From Paramecium sonneborni (taxonomy: Eukaryota; Ciliophora; Oligohymenophorea; Peniculida; Parameciidae): a stretch of DNA of 64,000 nt. The notes under the pieces were generated by a model that did no database searches, was not told the origin of the DNA, and was given only the letters and a program-made list of their open reading frames with translations. Made by a program: the position numbers and the translations under genes. The stretch lies in the NCBI GenBank assembly GCA_905182985.1, contig CAJJDN010000122.1:2746-66745 (forward strand), read 5' to 3'. Positions 12,561 to 24,927 of the stretch are shown here, piece after piece (the stretch's first letter is position 1; every line of letters starts with the position of its first letter).

Positions 12561-13818
12561 ATGAACACAAGAAGCACACATCTGACAGAATATGCAATAA
12601 AGGAAATCATTTCAGAGAAATTCTCTTAATGGAAATCAGTCAGTCCTTCATAAATTAGCATAACTAGATTGACAGGGTTAACAAACATCACTTATAAAGC
12701 ATAAGCAATGATAGACATTACACCTTAAACAATTTTATTTAGAGAGTAATGAGTTTTATCATTTAAAATTAGATTTGGGAATGCTGAAAGATTTGTAGAT
12801 TCATAACAAGAGAGAATCGTTTTTAAGACAATATCTGATATGGACTTAGGACCTTAATAATTGGAATGCGGTAGCAGTTGGAGAATGGAAGAATTTGTAA
12901 AAAATGGTATACATCCTAACAATGAAAAAATGGCTGAAGCTGATTTTTAATTTAAGGCTATGGGAGTATTATAGAAATTCCATTAAATGGAGATTCCTAT
13001 AGTTAATGATGGTTAATCTTTGATTCTTAAGAAGACTATATCTTAAGAAATGAAAGCAAATGTTTTGAAGAAGATAGAAAAACATGAATTGTATACAGAT
13101 GTAGAACTTAAATAATTAGAGTGCATTGAAAATTTCTTAAATAATGAAGAAGAATTCAATTATTTAAGTTAAATGACTAGTAGAGAAAATCATGAAGAGG
13201 TATTATTCTTAATAATATTTTTAGTTAAAATTCTGCCATAATGATTTAAATTAATTAAACATTTTTAATACATCTAAGAAGGATAAGGAAATTGTCTTCA
13301 TAGATTATGAATATTGTTCATATAATTATCCCTCTTATGATATTGCTAATTTCCTAAATGAATCTACAATCAATTATCAACATGAAGAAGATCCTTACTA
13401 TATTCTTGTTGAAGACAATTTTAATACTACTCCAATTTAAGCACACTTTCTTGCTTTAAGTTATATTCTCAATAAGGAATGTAATTAAATTGAAATCAAT
13501 CAGATATAGAGATTAATAAATGAGAATACAAATAAAAATAAAGATGAATTGAAAATCTTTATTGGATTAGTTAAATAAATATTAGAATCAAGATTAAGTG
13601 AATAGGAAATTGTTGATTTGTTCACAGCAATTTCTTATTTAAAAAGAAGAATTAGAAGATTCTAAATAATATCAAATTTGAATTGGGTTTGGTGGAGTGT
13701 TCTTTTGGCTCATGAAAAGAATTCTCTTAATTTTGAATATATCGATTATGGTTTCTTAAGATTCAAAATGCTCACAAAGCTTTTAGAATAAGAGAAAGCA
13801 AGAAAAAATACTCAATGA
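12561..13818 (+). CDS. choline/ethanolamine kinase, 401 aa
   Basis: ATP-dependent kinase of the first step of the Kennedy pathway, making phosphocholine or phosphoethanolamine for membrane lipids in the cytosol. Diagnostic sites are present: the Brenner motif HNDLNQLNIF (catalytic Asp and Asn) and the following IDYEY motif that binds Mg-ATP. The N-terminal part has LTGLTNITYKA and the strand with FREFGN, as in the nucleotide-binding lobe. The C-terminus contains the WWSVLLA helix typical of the family. Introns of 27 nt (about 12747) and 25 nt (about 13200) give 402 codons. Length fits the family. Choline versus ethanolamine preference cannot be read from the sequence. Confidence 0.9.
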
Positions 13819-13977
13819 TTTCACTATTGTAAATATTTGTTTTATTGATTTTTATTGTAATTTTATTTAATACTAAAATATAATTAATGTAATCTATTGA
13901 GAAGGAAGAAGTAAAATAATAAATTTCTAAATGAGATTCCTTATTTCAAATTTTGTTAGAAACTGGGTGGTGTGAAA

Positions 13978-15322
13978 ATGAAAGATATTTATATATCACC
14001 TACAAAGGCAGCAACGTTTCTTCATTTAATAAATAATGTAAGTTATTGAATTATAATAATTAATAGAAATGTCCTAAATAAACAGCAATATAATTTGCCC
14101 AAAGACGATTATGTAAGTGGGATACAACAACTAAATTGGATGGTCCTAGTACATGTCGTATTTTAAAACCTAAAGATAATAAAGATGTAATAAAAAGTTT
14201 ATTTAAATTATTTAGAAAAGAATTAATGGATGGTAAAATATTGTTATGGAAATGTATTATGACAATAAGGCAACAATTGCTGATAAAAATTAATTAGAGT
14301 TAGATTTTGATAATGATGCTATATAAAAATAGATAGAAAAAAATGAGATGAAATTAAAGAATGATTTTAAAAATAAAATAGCTCATTTGTAATAATTTTA
14401 CAGAGACTTGAATTAGAAATATTGTTTTAATCCAAATGATCCTGATTTCAAGAATAAAATAAGAAAAGCTAAATTTGATTTATTAAATAGTAGGAATTCA
14501 CCGATTAAATATTTCAAAGATAAAGGGATGAAATATATTGAAATTTATAATGAATTGAATAAAATGAATAAAAATGATACAAGTGATGGTCTTTTGAAGC
14601 GTTTACGTGTATTTAACTAAGTAAGGACAGATAAATATAGAGTAAAAGAAAAATCAATGGGAGAAATTTATAGGTAAAGGAAAGAAAATTAAAGTCCTAT
14701 CCATAAGGAATTATAACATGATATCAATATATACGGTAACATGGAAGAATAGAGTGAATAGATGTTAAAGGTAATTGATTAGAGTAATGAATTTTCAATG
14801 AAACTTAAAAGAAATGAATAGAAGCCTGGAGTATCTTAAAAAGCAATTGTATTTGCAGAAGATTTTAACCGAGCAAAATATTTATTCAATTTGACAAAAT
14901 AGAATTAGATGTAAAAGATGTTTGAGATACCTGAAATACCTTAATTGATGAGACCATAAAGTAATTCATCAATAAGATTAAGGAAGAATTTGTCATAATC
15001 TCCATTAAGTTTAGATGAGTAATTTGATAGTTGTTTAAATTAATATGCACATGAAGTGTTAGAATATTAATAGGAAATATATGATAAAGAGATTTCAACT
15101 GATAACATAGAAAGATTATTGTAATAGAAGGAAAGTTTGAAATGTAATTAAATGAGAAAAATATCAAAAACATATCATACTCCTCAAGCTAGTATTCGTT
15201 TAGATTCTAGTAGATATATTAGGAATTAGTAAATGTCATCTAGAGAAAGGGATTCTACTAAAGCTGGGAATTCATCTCATTTAAAATCAAGAATATATGC
15301 TGTAAGTCCTTTTTGTAAATGA
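13978..15322 (+). CDS. hypothetical protein, 428 aa
   Basis: Three exons with 29-nt introns near 14039 and 14187 give 429 codons. The product is strongly basic and hydrophilic, with long helical stretches (for example near residues 70-130) and Ser-rich segments towards the end. No signal peptide, membrane segment or catalytic motif is visible. The next gene begins about 100 bases downstream on the same strand. It may be a ciliate-specific structural protein. Confidence 0.65.
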
Positions 15323-15419
15323 TAATATGATTTTATTTATTACTTTGAATGATTCAAATTATTATAATGATTATTTAATAATATCTACTTTTGCATAAAG
15401 GTACTAATGAAATATTATA

Positions 15420-17997
15420 ATGTAATAAAGAGCTCGTTCATTAATTGCAAGACAATATTATAAAAATAAATATGGTCCATAATTGATTGAAGATGACAAT
15501 GTTTTGGATGTACAAATAGGAGACGATAATACGTAAATTCTATATAAATTTATTTTTAGATTATAAGCAAGATAAGGTTTAGTAATTACTATAAATTCAG
15601 ACGATGAACCTAAATAAAAACCTTCATTACCAAATCTATTAGAGACAGTTGTAAAGAAATAAGAATGTGCATTATAAAAGTTTGAAGATAGAAATAGTAC
15701 TTCATAATTACAACTTGTTCTATAATAATAATTGTAAACTCAAACTGAAATTAAGAAATCATAATCAATGAGTAATAATCTTGATAGTATATCATAATTA
15801 TAAAAGTCACTTTCCTAAATTAAAATCTAATAACCATAGAATATTATTAGTAATCCATCATAATCTAATCCACCTTAAATAAAATAATAATTTAAATAAC
15901 CATTAACTAAAGGTATTAGTGATTAAAACTAAAAAAATAATGAAAAACATAAATAAAGAGTTATATCAATTCCTGATTAAATTTAAACAAAAATGAATAT
16001 AGAATCTGATGATGAAGAAGTATAAATGAATAAGATACCAAGAAAATAAGTTAGAACTAATGAAGATGAAACTCTACCCTCAATTCATTTTAAAAAGAAA
16101 TAAGACTTTTTTTCTTAATTAAAATAAAAGGTATTTATTGATCTTTATATAATGATAGATCACATAACCATTAGATGAAAATACTGCATTATAAATCTAA
16201 TACAAATATAAATAAAGAGAAGAATATTCTCAAGAACTAGTATAACCATAAAATATTGCACCTGTTTCTTATTAAGATTTCATTGCTATGAAAAATAGAG
16301 AAATTAATGCTGCAAAATAAAGAAAACAAGATGAGGAATATAGAAAATAATTAATTCAATAAAAGAAATAAGAAAAAGTAGCACCAGAAAAATTAAGAGA
16401 AGGGGAAACTTTACAATAATATTAATAAAGAATGATAGAATATTTACATAAGTAGAATAAATATAAGAACAAAAATAAGTATAAAAGAGGAACTGATTTA
16501 GATAATAAAAAAACAGCAGAAGAAAAATAAAAGATTAGTGAATTGATGAAAATGATTGATCCAAATTTCTAATAAGAAGATATTGAAGAAAAACCAATAA
16601 AACCAGATTTATTAAATTATGATGTTCTATTAAAAAATGGATTAGTATTAAAATAAGCATTTGTAAAACCACCAGAACCTGATATTAATCCTATGCTTAA
16701 TGTTTATAAAAGAGGAAGATATGCAACTGAATTTATTTTTAGTGGTGGTATTGATTTAGATGATGGTCCTTATGGATAATAAACAAGAAAAAAATCAAAA
16801 AAATTACCATTTCCTAAACATAGACTTAGTTTATCTCCATGGGAATATTATGGTGTAGGACCTGAAGAATATTTTGCAACTAGAAATCCTAATTTTGAAT
16901 TCAAATAAAAATATGTTCCTGTCAAAGATTATTATAATGAAATGCCAAAACCTAAATAAAATCCTAAATATTTTTGTTATGATGTAGATTAATTATTAGC
17001 TAAAAGATATTAATCTATTCATTTAGAATATTAATACTAAACTTCATTTATTGGCTATAAATAAAGACATTGGACACCTGCATCACATTTAAAAGCAGTT
17101 TGTCCTAATTTAGTATTAGAATATGAAAAATATGAAAGAGATAGATTATTTTGTTATATCGTTTGTGCTAAAGTTTCCAAATATTAACTTATAGAAACTG
17201 TTGGAATCTTAACTTCTAAATATACTAAAAATAAAATTGAAAATTTAGTAATGACTTATTGGAAAGGTGATTCTAAAGGAGAAAAAAAAACTATTTCTAA
17301 TTTAGAAAAATAAATTCCTTAAGATTAAATTAGATAAATTGATGAAATGGAACTTTTTAAAGATGATGATGGAGATGAAGAAAATGAAAAGAAAAAAAAA
17401 ATTAGTAAAGAATAAAGACATTTAGAAGATGAATGGGATCCAACTAAAGATGAAGCTACTGAAAGAGGTAGAAGAAATAAATTAAGAAAAGAAAAGTTTT
17501 AAAAAATAGCTGAAGAATTAAAATTAAAATAATAAATATAACCAGAAAAAAATTAAAAAAAATAGAAAAAAGATATTGATATTGATGGTAATAACAATAA
17601 TAATATAGATTTAGAATAATAATAATTAATTAAAGATGATAATTAACCATCTGAATCAAAAAAACAATAAAAAAAATAAAAAAGAAATAAAAAAAAGAAA
17701 TAAGAATAATCAAAATAATTAATTGAATAAGAAGCAAATCAATTTTCATAATAATTTTAAAATGAATAACAAAATGATAATTAAGTAAATTCAAAATAAG
17801 AAAGTGAGGAATAAGTATTTTATGATAATGAAGATCTTGTTTTTAAAGCCAAAATGATAGAATTAAATTAAAAAAGATTCAATTTCATAGGCACAGATGT
17901 TGATCTACAAGAAAGCATGAAATTAGTTTTTCCAAACAATCAGTAATAATAATAAAAATTAGACCCTGAAAGATATAAATAATTCATGCAAAAATGA
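15420..17997 (+). CDS. large Gln/Lys-rich hypothetical protein, 840 aa
   Basis: Three exons separated by introns of 27 nt (near 15534) and 28 nt (near 16131) give 841 codons. The first 250 residues are Gln/Ser rich and low in complexity. A central block at about residues 420-600 is more ordered and rich in aromatic and Pro residues (GRYATEFIFSGGIDLDDGP, HRLSLSPWEYYG). This is followed by a very charged Lys/Glu/Gln tract and a short ordered C-terminus (FIGTDVDLQESMKLVFP). The many TAA/TAG codons show clearly that they encode Gln. The ordered block looks like a conserved domain I cannot name. Confidence 0.7.
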
Positions 17998-18026
17998 ATT
18001 ATTGAAATATCAAATTCAATTTAAAA

Positions 18027-19455
18027 TCATATATGAATCAATTTTCTTGTTCTGTCTATTGGTTATAATGTCAACTTAGACCATGCCTCATTTTAATCTG
18101 CATTCTCATCTATTAAACTTAGCAACTCTTCTCTTTTTATTAATTTACACTATTATATTAATTTAATTTTATAACATCTAAATTAACTATGCAATGCCAC
18201 ATCAATTTAGCATATTTATTTCTCATTAATGGATCTGCTTCTCTTCCCAAACTCTCAATTCTTATAGTTATTTTCTTTGCTTATTCTTCCTCCAATCCTA
18301 ACAATTAAACTAATTCTAACATGTTTAGACAAACCTTCCTTCTTAATGCTTAATCTGGGATTTCATTTTTTTTTTACATTTTTTTCTAAATTATTCCATC
18401 TTATTTTATTATTTTAGTTTATTCATTATTATTCTTTTTTTCATCAATTTTTATTTTTTCATTTTCTATTTATTCTTTTTTTAATTAATCCTATAAATTC
18501 TGATTGTTATTATTATTACTATTGTTATTATTATTGTTATTATTACTATTATTAATATTACTATTATTACTATTATTATTGTTATTATTATTATTATCAT
18601 TGTTATTAAATTAAACAGCTGAATTCCCAGTAGTTTAATTTTCTGAATTTTTTTTCTCTAATTTTTCTTTCTTCATATCCTTTTTTCTTTTTTTTGGTGG
18701 TGTTTAAGTAATTTATGATGGTTTCTTCTCAACTATCTTATTTTAATTCATAATTTATGTGATTACTAATCCTATATAAATAATAAATTAAACAAATACC
18801 ACGATTAGTATTAGTACAGACTTCTGATAAATTTTAAATAATGCTTGCTGCATTAAAAAATTAATTTAATAATGAATTTTTGAGTTTGCTAATTAATTCA
18901 TGTAATCTTGTTATTTATTATTGAATATCACGTTAAAAAAAGTGATCTGGATTTTATTCGCTTTAGTGTTTCAATATTAAATAAACAGCATTCAATATTG
19001 ATCCCTTCCTTTCTGATAGGACTTCAGTAATAGTACTATTTTGAGTCACTTATGCTTCTATTGTATCTAGGATTGGAGTTAATTTTTATTTAATCTAATC
19101 ATAATTTAATTAGGCGGCTATTAATAATAACAACAAATCTTAGAATTCTCTATCAAGATATTGTTTTTTTTATTATGTTTAAGGTGTTTCCTACAATGGA
19201 GATTTTTATATATTCTTATAAAAATGATTGAATACATCTTCAATAGGAGTGTCGTATTTTTTAAATTATCGCAAATTTCTTTTACTTATTACTTTATTGT
19301 CACGTTGTGTTTTTTTTTGTTTTTCTAATATTAAAAAAGATATTACTTAAGAGTTTTTATGCATTTTGAATTGCTTCTTTCAATTTTTTATTCTTTTTTC
19401 CTTTATCGTTGAATTCATCAAATTTTTCTTGGAAATCAAAAAGATTATCACTCAT
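18027..19455 (-). CDS. TFIIS central-domain-like nuclear protein with poly-Asn tract, 452 aa
   Basis: Minus-strand gene with introns of 22, 28 and 20 nt giving 453 codons. The N-terminal 200 residues are helical and charged. A Lys-rich segment (TPPKKRKKDMKKEK) looks like a nuclear localisation signal and is followed by about 40 residues of Asn with some Ser, encoded by an (AAT/AAC)n microsatellite around 18500-18600. The C-terminal 130 residues start with RRKVCLNMLELVQLLG and contain IESLGREADPLMRNKY, the pattern of the TFIIS M domain (basic start, ala/leu helices, IE, then Y-x-K). No zinc ribbon follows. It may act in transcription elongation; this is an inference from one domain. Confidence 0.6.
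18490..18610. repeat. TTA/TTG trinucleotide microsatellite (poly-Asn coding)
   Basis: A run of imperfect TTA/TTG/CTA triplets on the plus strand, read on the minus strand as Asn codons with interspersed Ser, inside the TFIIS-like gene. It is in frame and is an expansion-prone tract. Confidence 0.8.
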
Positions 19456-19742
19456 CAATATGGAGCTATATATATTGTGAATGTACCCTTACTGTGAATC
19501 ATCACCAATGAAATCGACAACATACTTTCCATCTTATACTTGTGTAATCTTATAATAAGAAATAATAAAAATACAATTCCAGGCCACCAGGGATCTAAAT
19601 ATATTAAATATAACATTTACGTCCTTTTGTTCTAGCCCATACTATTTATTTCTTCTTAAGAGTTGACTTCATATAATTTTATAAAATATATAAATATATA
19701 TATATATATATTTATTGTAATAATAATAATAATAATAATCTA
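19456..19742. repeat. intergenic gap with (TA)n and (AAT)n microsatellites
   Basis: Between two minus-strand genes. A TA dinucleotide run at about 19694-19711 is followed by about seven AAT/ATA triplets to 19738. Nothing else is recognisable. Confidence 0.7.
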
Positions 19743-20725
19743 TCAATGCAATAATCCTTATTTCAATTCTTTTTGGTTCATTCTAAATTGCATTCCTCCA
19801 ACATTAAGATTGATTTTACAAGGTCCATTGACACTAATAGATGGATACAATTCTAAATTCTATCCCATACTTAAAATCAATGCTTTTCTAGTTTCTTCAA
19901 TCTCCTAATTTTTCTTATTTAATTCTATAAGATATAAAGACAAATTATTCACCAATATCAATTTCACTATCTTCATCTTCTTTCTTTTTTTCTTTTTCCA
20001 TATCTTCTTAACTTTTTCCTTCACTTGGAGGTGGTGGATTCAAGAATTTTCCATTATAACTCAACCAAACTCTTCCATCTTTCTATCTAATACCAATTCC
20101 TATTGTTTCTCCATAAACTGATTAAAATTTATGATCTTAATGTAAATTGTTCCTCCAAAATACTTTTCCACTCTAAGAATGAAAACCTACACTTGTTTAT
20201 GAACGGCCTAAAGATAGTTAATTTTGAAATTCCTTAGATGAACAAAATCCTATTGTAACATCTGAATTTCTTGGATTATCTTCTATCTCAATCTCAAAAT
20301 ATGATGTAACATCTCTTGTTATTGGTTTCTCTCCTCTAACTGTCAAAATATCTCCAGGCTTACACACGAATCTCAACTCTATGTACTAACCGTAATAATC
20401 TGAAGTTCGCTTCTTCTTATATACTTTCTTTTTGCTGTTACTTCACTAGTACATTCGGCTCATCTTTATTCTCATACAATTTCCAAAATCGAAATTTATT
20501 ACGTTGTGTAAATCCTATTTTCTCTTTTGGAATCCCATCCTCAGGTCTTTGCGAATATTCTTAATATACCTTATATTATCTATATTTTATATAGCCGTAA
20601 ATTAATCCAGCTATCAACACTAAACTACCTAATATCATTAATGTTATTAATAACCAATGAGATTCTGATTTCTCAGAATTTTCACTCACTAAATGTGTTA
20701 TGTGATTCAAAAATTTATTTTACAT
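19743..20725 (-). CDS. membrane-anchored SPRY-domain protein, 311 aa
   Basis: One transmembrane helix near the N-terminus (LLITLMILGSLVLIAGLIYG, about residues 25-44) is followed by a basic stretch and a SPRY domain. The SPRY core shows YFEIEIEDN, VTIGFCS, SVGFHSQSGKVF, GIGIRQKDGRVW and SYNGKFL, in the order seen in Ssh4/RanBP-type SPRY proteins. An acidic/Lys insert follows, and the last exon encodes a strand-rich end. Single-pass SPRY proteins of this layout (yeast Ssh4/Ear1 type) act as Rsp5 adaptors at vacuolar and endosomal membranes. A similar sorting role here is inference; no PY motif is obvious. Introns of 19 nt and 28 nt give 312 codons. Confidence 0.8.
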
Positions 20726-20920
20726 AATATATATATATATATATTTTTTTATTGTGTAATTAAACTTAAATTAAACTATAAAATTTATTGATCCTAACCA
20801 CCATTTTAATTAGTCTGATCTTATAACTATCTATCTAAATTACTATATTATTTAGATCTCATTCAAATATTACAATTAAACTAAATACTTAAGATGATAT
20901 AATATCCAGTAAATCAAAAC

Positions 20921-21100
20921 TCAATTATCTTATCTCCATTTATTTAACAATCCTCTATAAAGAATATACATATTCTCTCTTATTTTCATTCCATTAACAT
21001 TCAACAACTTTTTTTCTAATTACAAACTTTTAATCTTAACAATCCTATTCAAATTTAACTACTCTCTATTTTATATATTTAATAATATCTCATATATCAT
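20921..21100 (-). CDS. short hypothetical ORF, 59 aa
   Basis: Minus-strand frame with coding-like, Asn/Leu/Lys-rich composition, from ATG 21100 to TGA 20921-20923. It may be one exon of a longer gene. No motif is seen, so support is weak. Confidence 0.25.
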
Positions 21101-21241
21101 ATTCTAAACATTTAACTTAAATATATAAATATTTTATAAAGAAACAATATTTATTTTATGTTAAAAAAAAGAAATCAATATTATATATTAAATCCAGTTT
21201 AATTTATGACTATTACAAAAATCATGATTCTTAATTATTTA

Positions 21242-21271
21242 AAAACAAATAAATAAATAAATAAATAAATA
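21242..21271. repeat. (AAAT)n tetranucleotide repeat
   Basis: About seven tandem AAAT/AATA units in a gap, followed by a TA run. Simple sequence only. Confidence 0.7.
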
Positions 21272-21290
21272 ATATATATACATCTATATT

Positions 21291-21500
21291 ATGCAGTTGA
21301 AATCAGAATCTTTTGATAACTAAATACCAGAATATTTCCAGATTGAGCAAGAATTCGAAATTTAATCCTTGTTTAAATAACTTAAAATCTAAAATAAGCA
21401 GTTGCCCAATAATAAGTCCAAAAAAATTAAAAAATTCAAACTCAACATTCAGACGAACTCAATATTGTAAAGAAGATATGTAACCGTAAACTAAATATGA
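21291..21500 (+). CDS. short hypothetical ORF, 69 aa
   Basis: Open frame from ATG 21291 to TGA 21498-21500, hydrophilic and Lys/Gln rich. Two other frames are also open for more than 60 codons downstream (to about 21820), one of them hydrophobic, and I could not find introns joining them convincingly. The region 21501-22282 may contain further exons of this gene or be non-coding. Confidence 0.3.
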
Positions 21501-22282
21501 TATTTTTGTTTATTTTAACTTCTCTAATCTTGTTTATTAGTAATATCAGTAAAATTTTATTTCTCTGCATTTTATTTCTAATCGCCACTATTATTCAAAG
21601 TCAATTATTAATTAATAAACATTCCTTTGTCTCTATTAACAATATTTAGAACTCTATTTATTTAAATTATACAAATAAATTATACAGCATCCCAATTTTC
21701 ATTATTTATTCAAATACATAAAGATTAATATATAACTAAGAAACATATCTAATAAGAGTTCCTTCATTATTATTATTTTCAAACATTGTTGAAACATAAT
21801 ATAATTTACAGTTTTATAATATGTGATTAAAAGGAATTAAATAATCTAAACTTATTTAAAATAAAACTAGGATATATCATAGCATAAATAGGCTTTGATA
21901 TTTCTTAAAATTTTCTTCCTATTAATAAATATTTTAAATTGAGTAATTATAAATACAATATGAATAAGTAATTCTATGTAGATTTTTTTTAATTAACAAT
22001 CAATCATCTGAAAGACTAGCATTTTTCAAGTTTTTGAAATCTAAAAAGATTATCTAAGCAAGAAAAAATAAATTACTGGCAGGTTAGTTCTATAATTGTT
22101 TTTAATTGTTTAAATGATAATAAGGATGAGGTTAATGAATAAAATCTCTTTTTGAAATTTCTTACTTGTATTTTGCATGATTTAATCAATTGATTTCTTG
22201 AAATACTTGTTGAGGGTGTTAATTATATTTATTTATAAATCAATTAATTTTAATTAACAGTTTGCAAGTTGACTGTAATAAA
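21501..22282. other. unresolved region upstream of the coiled-coil gene
   Basis: Pyrimidine-rich on the plus strand to about 21800. A short exon-like stretch at about 22000-22080 (SERLAFFKFLKSKK) could be coding. No consistent gene model was found on either strand. Confidence 0.3.
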
Positions 22283-23585
22283 ATGAAATAAGAAGATGAC
22301 AAAGATTTTGATACTTTAGCAAGCATTTGGATGCATATGAAATAAGTAATAGAATTAAATATAATAGTAAATTAATAATGTAAATTAAAAGAGCAATATT
22401 GATGCTAAGTTATAAAATAGTTAATAAGTATTTTCATAAGTGAAATACAATCCAAAAAATATTTCTATTTAAATTTAGAAATAGCAGGAAGAATTGTTTT
22501 AAAAAAATACAAAATTAATTGATGCATAATAAAAAATAAATGAATTAGAGGAGATTAACCTTAGATTGAATAAAGAAATTGAAACCTTGTAAAAAGAGAA
22601 AGAATTGATACTTTAAAAATTTGAGATGATAGAAGATGTGATTGATAGTTTTTAAATGAATAAATCAAGTAATAGATTGATCAGACTTGAAAATGATTAA
22701 TTAAAATAAGATATTACAAGATTATTAGGACTATTAAAATAAACTAAAGAGTTTAATGATATATAAATAGAAAATAATTAGAATTACATTTAAGGGGAAT
22801 TTTAATAGTAGAAATCTAAAATAATTGAAAATGGAAATAAAAAAGTTGAAGTATAAGTTAAAGAAGAAATGTAAATCAATATTTCTATAAAGATTTTGGA
22901 TACCCAAAAAAGTAATTGAAATAATAGATAATATTGAAATGAATAGTTCATAAAAAAATGAATTATTGATTAATCTTAATACTACTTTTTATGAGTATTA
23001 TACAGCTAAAATAAACAAATAAAAATAATTGGCAGACAATGAAATCAATAACCTTAAAAGACAATTAAATTCAAGAATACCATATGAAGGAATTATGACT
23101 TAAAAAAAAACTGAGAGGAATTTAAAAGTATAGTTTTCTGATCAAAAATCTGAATCAAAAAAATCTAGAGATACAATAAGCAGAAATCTATTTTAAAAAG
23201 TAGATGAATAATTGAAAATTAGTAAAGTTATTGATAAATCATAAATCTTTATGGAAGGAGCAACTTGGATAAGTAATATTATTTAATATCATAGTGGAAA
23301 AGATTAATAATGAAATTCTATCATATGAAATTGATGTTAAATCTTTAAATTAAGAGTTAAGCATAAAGATTGATACTTTAATTGATTAAGAAGACTTGAC
23401 CTATAAAACTATTGTTAATAAGGTAAAAATTTATTAATAAATATTAGATATTTAAGTGGATTACAGATGCTTCAGATGAGTAAATTTATTCATTAAAAGA
23501 AAAGTTAAATTGCATTATGGAATCAACTTAAAGCCGTGCAACAACAAGAAGAACCTTTTAAACAACAGATTATGTTTTTAATTGA
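22283..23585 (+). CDS. coiled-coil protein, 403 aa
   Basis: Five exons with introns of 22, 22, 22 and 25 nt give 404 codons. The central part (about residues 60-200) is a strong heptad coiled coil (INELEEINLRLNKEIETL, then LENDQLKQDITRLLGLL). The N-terminus is acidic and the C-terminus Thr/Arg rich. No motor, kinase or membrane domain is present. It is probably a cytoskeletal or basal-body scaffold, but nothing identifies it further. The frame changes at each intron, so the splice calls are well constrained. Confidence 0.7.
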
Positions 23586-24057
23586 TTTTTAAGTCATTAT
23601 TATACTATATTATATTTAAATTGTTATAAAGTAATTTACATTAAGAAATATTCATCATTTTTATCAAACTAACCAGATTTTTTAGTATTTTATTTTCCTA
23701 TTTATTTATAGTTTTTATAATATTATATCATTGATTAATGTTTTTGAATAGATGGTCATCTTTTTTTGTTTTCAAATTGCTACTTGTTTTATAATTAGAT
23801 CATTTTTGATCTCATTTCTAATATTTCTCCAATGAATTTAATTGAGTTATAATATTTTTCTTAATAAAATAGCATGTATATTTATTATTTTGAAAATATC
23901 AAACAACAATAAAGTTTTCATTATTAGAAATAAAATATATCAGAAATAGTCCAATTATTGATATATAAAATTTAAGAATCAATTAACATTTATAAGTAAT
24001 TGAAAAAACTAAATTTTGTAATATTTATTATTTATCATCTAGTGATATAAATATATT
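23586..24057. other. gap between convergent genes
   Basis: Between the 3' ends of the coiled-coil gene and the first HSF-type gene. A+T rich, no supported frame, no repeat. Probably two 3' UTRs. Confidence 0.5.
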
Positions 24058-24854
24058 TCATTAAAGAAGTAAGTTTTTGAATTCCTTCATTTATCCAATA
24101 AATTGATAAAAAGGTAATGGAGTTCCTAAATTGCTAATGATTGGAGTAGTTAATCTTGTTTCTAAAAGTTCAGGAAACCCTTAAACTATAGAATTAAGTT
24201 ATAACTTGAGTTTAGATAAAATAATTTACTTGAAAAAGATCACCTCCTAAATTTCCCCAAATTCGTTTATGATTTGAATACATTAGATTTCCAAAAATAT
24301 TTGCAAATCCAACGGTATGCAAAGTCATCTAAATAAAAATATAAAAATACCATATTCAATCTAGCAAAATAAGATTGTAATCTAATCATGATTTTAATTG
24401 AAAGTTAAAACTATTTGTTTAAGATCTTTTATCCTTCTTTAAGATTATCCAACTCTACTTTTAACACTTATAATTCTTTTAAGTAATCTATTTTTTATTA
24501 AGTTTTGTTAATCTTTAAAACTCTCTTTGTTTCTCTATTATTCTCTCTAATAGTAGGATGAGTGAAATATGCTTTTAAATTTTCTTTGGATTTTATTTTG
24601 AATCCATATTTATTGAGTTATCTCATTAGACTTTGGTAATTATTATGTTTAAATGTGATAGGTAATAATTATTTCTTAAATTCTTCTATATTCTATATTA
24701 CAAATCCATTATCATGCCACCTTATTATTTAATCATTTTTAGGATTCTATTTTATATATCTTATAAATACATCAAGTATCTCATATAAGTGTCGCAAAAA
24801 CTTTTATCTTTATTTATCTCTATTATTTTCAAATTCTGCTTAGAGTTCTTTCAT
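24058..24854 (-). CDS. HSF-type DNA-binding protein A, 249 aa
   Basis: Heat-shock-factor fold. The DNA-binding domain spans about residues 20-125, with IIRWHDNGFVIQNIEEF, the turn LPITFKHNNYQSLMRQL and LNKYGFK, matching the HSF recognition helix F-K-H-x-N-x-x-S-x-x-R-Q-L and N-x-Y-G-F. A heptad stretch (LKELQVLKVELDNL) follows and could trimerise. Introns of 22 nt and 25 nt lie in the C-terminal part and give 250 codons. The protein is short compared with animal HSFs and lacks an obvious activation domain. A second HSF-type gene lies 73 bases upstream on the same strand. Binding to heat-shock elements is expected from the family but not shown. Confidence 0.85.
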
Positions 24855-24927
24855 TATTTAGTAAATTATTTTAAGTAATTGATTTTTATGTTACTATTCT
24901 TAAAATAAAATAAATATATTTAAAAAA

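Noticed and set aside
14886..15173. 95-codon minus-strand hydrophobic ORF
   Set aside because: Complement of a hydrophilic exon of the plus-strand gene at 13978-15322.
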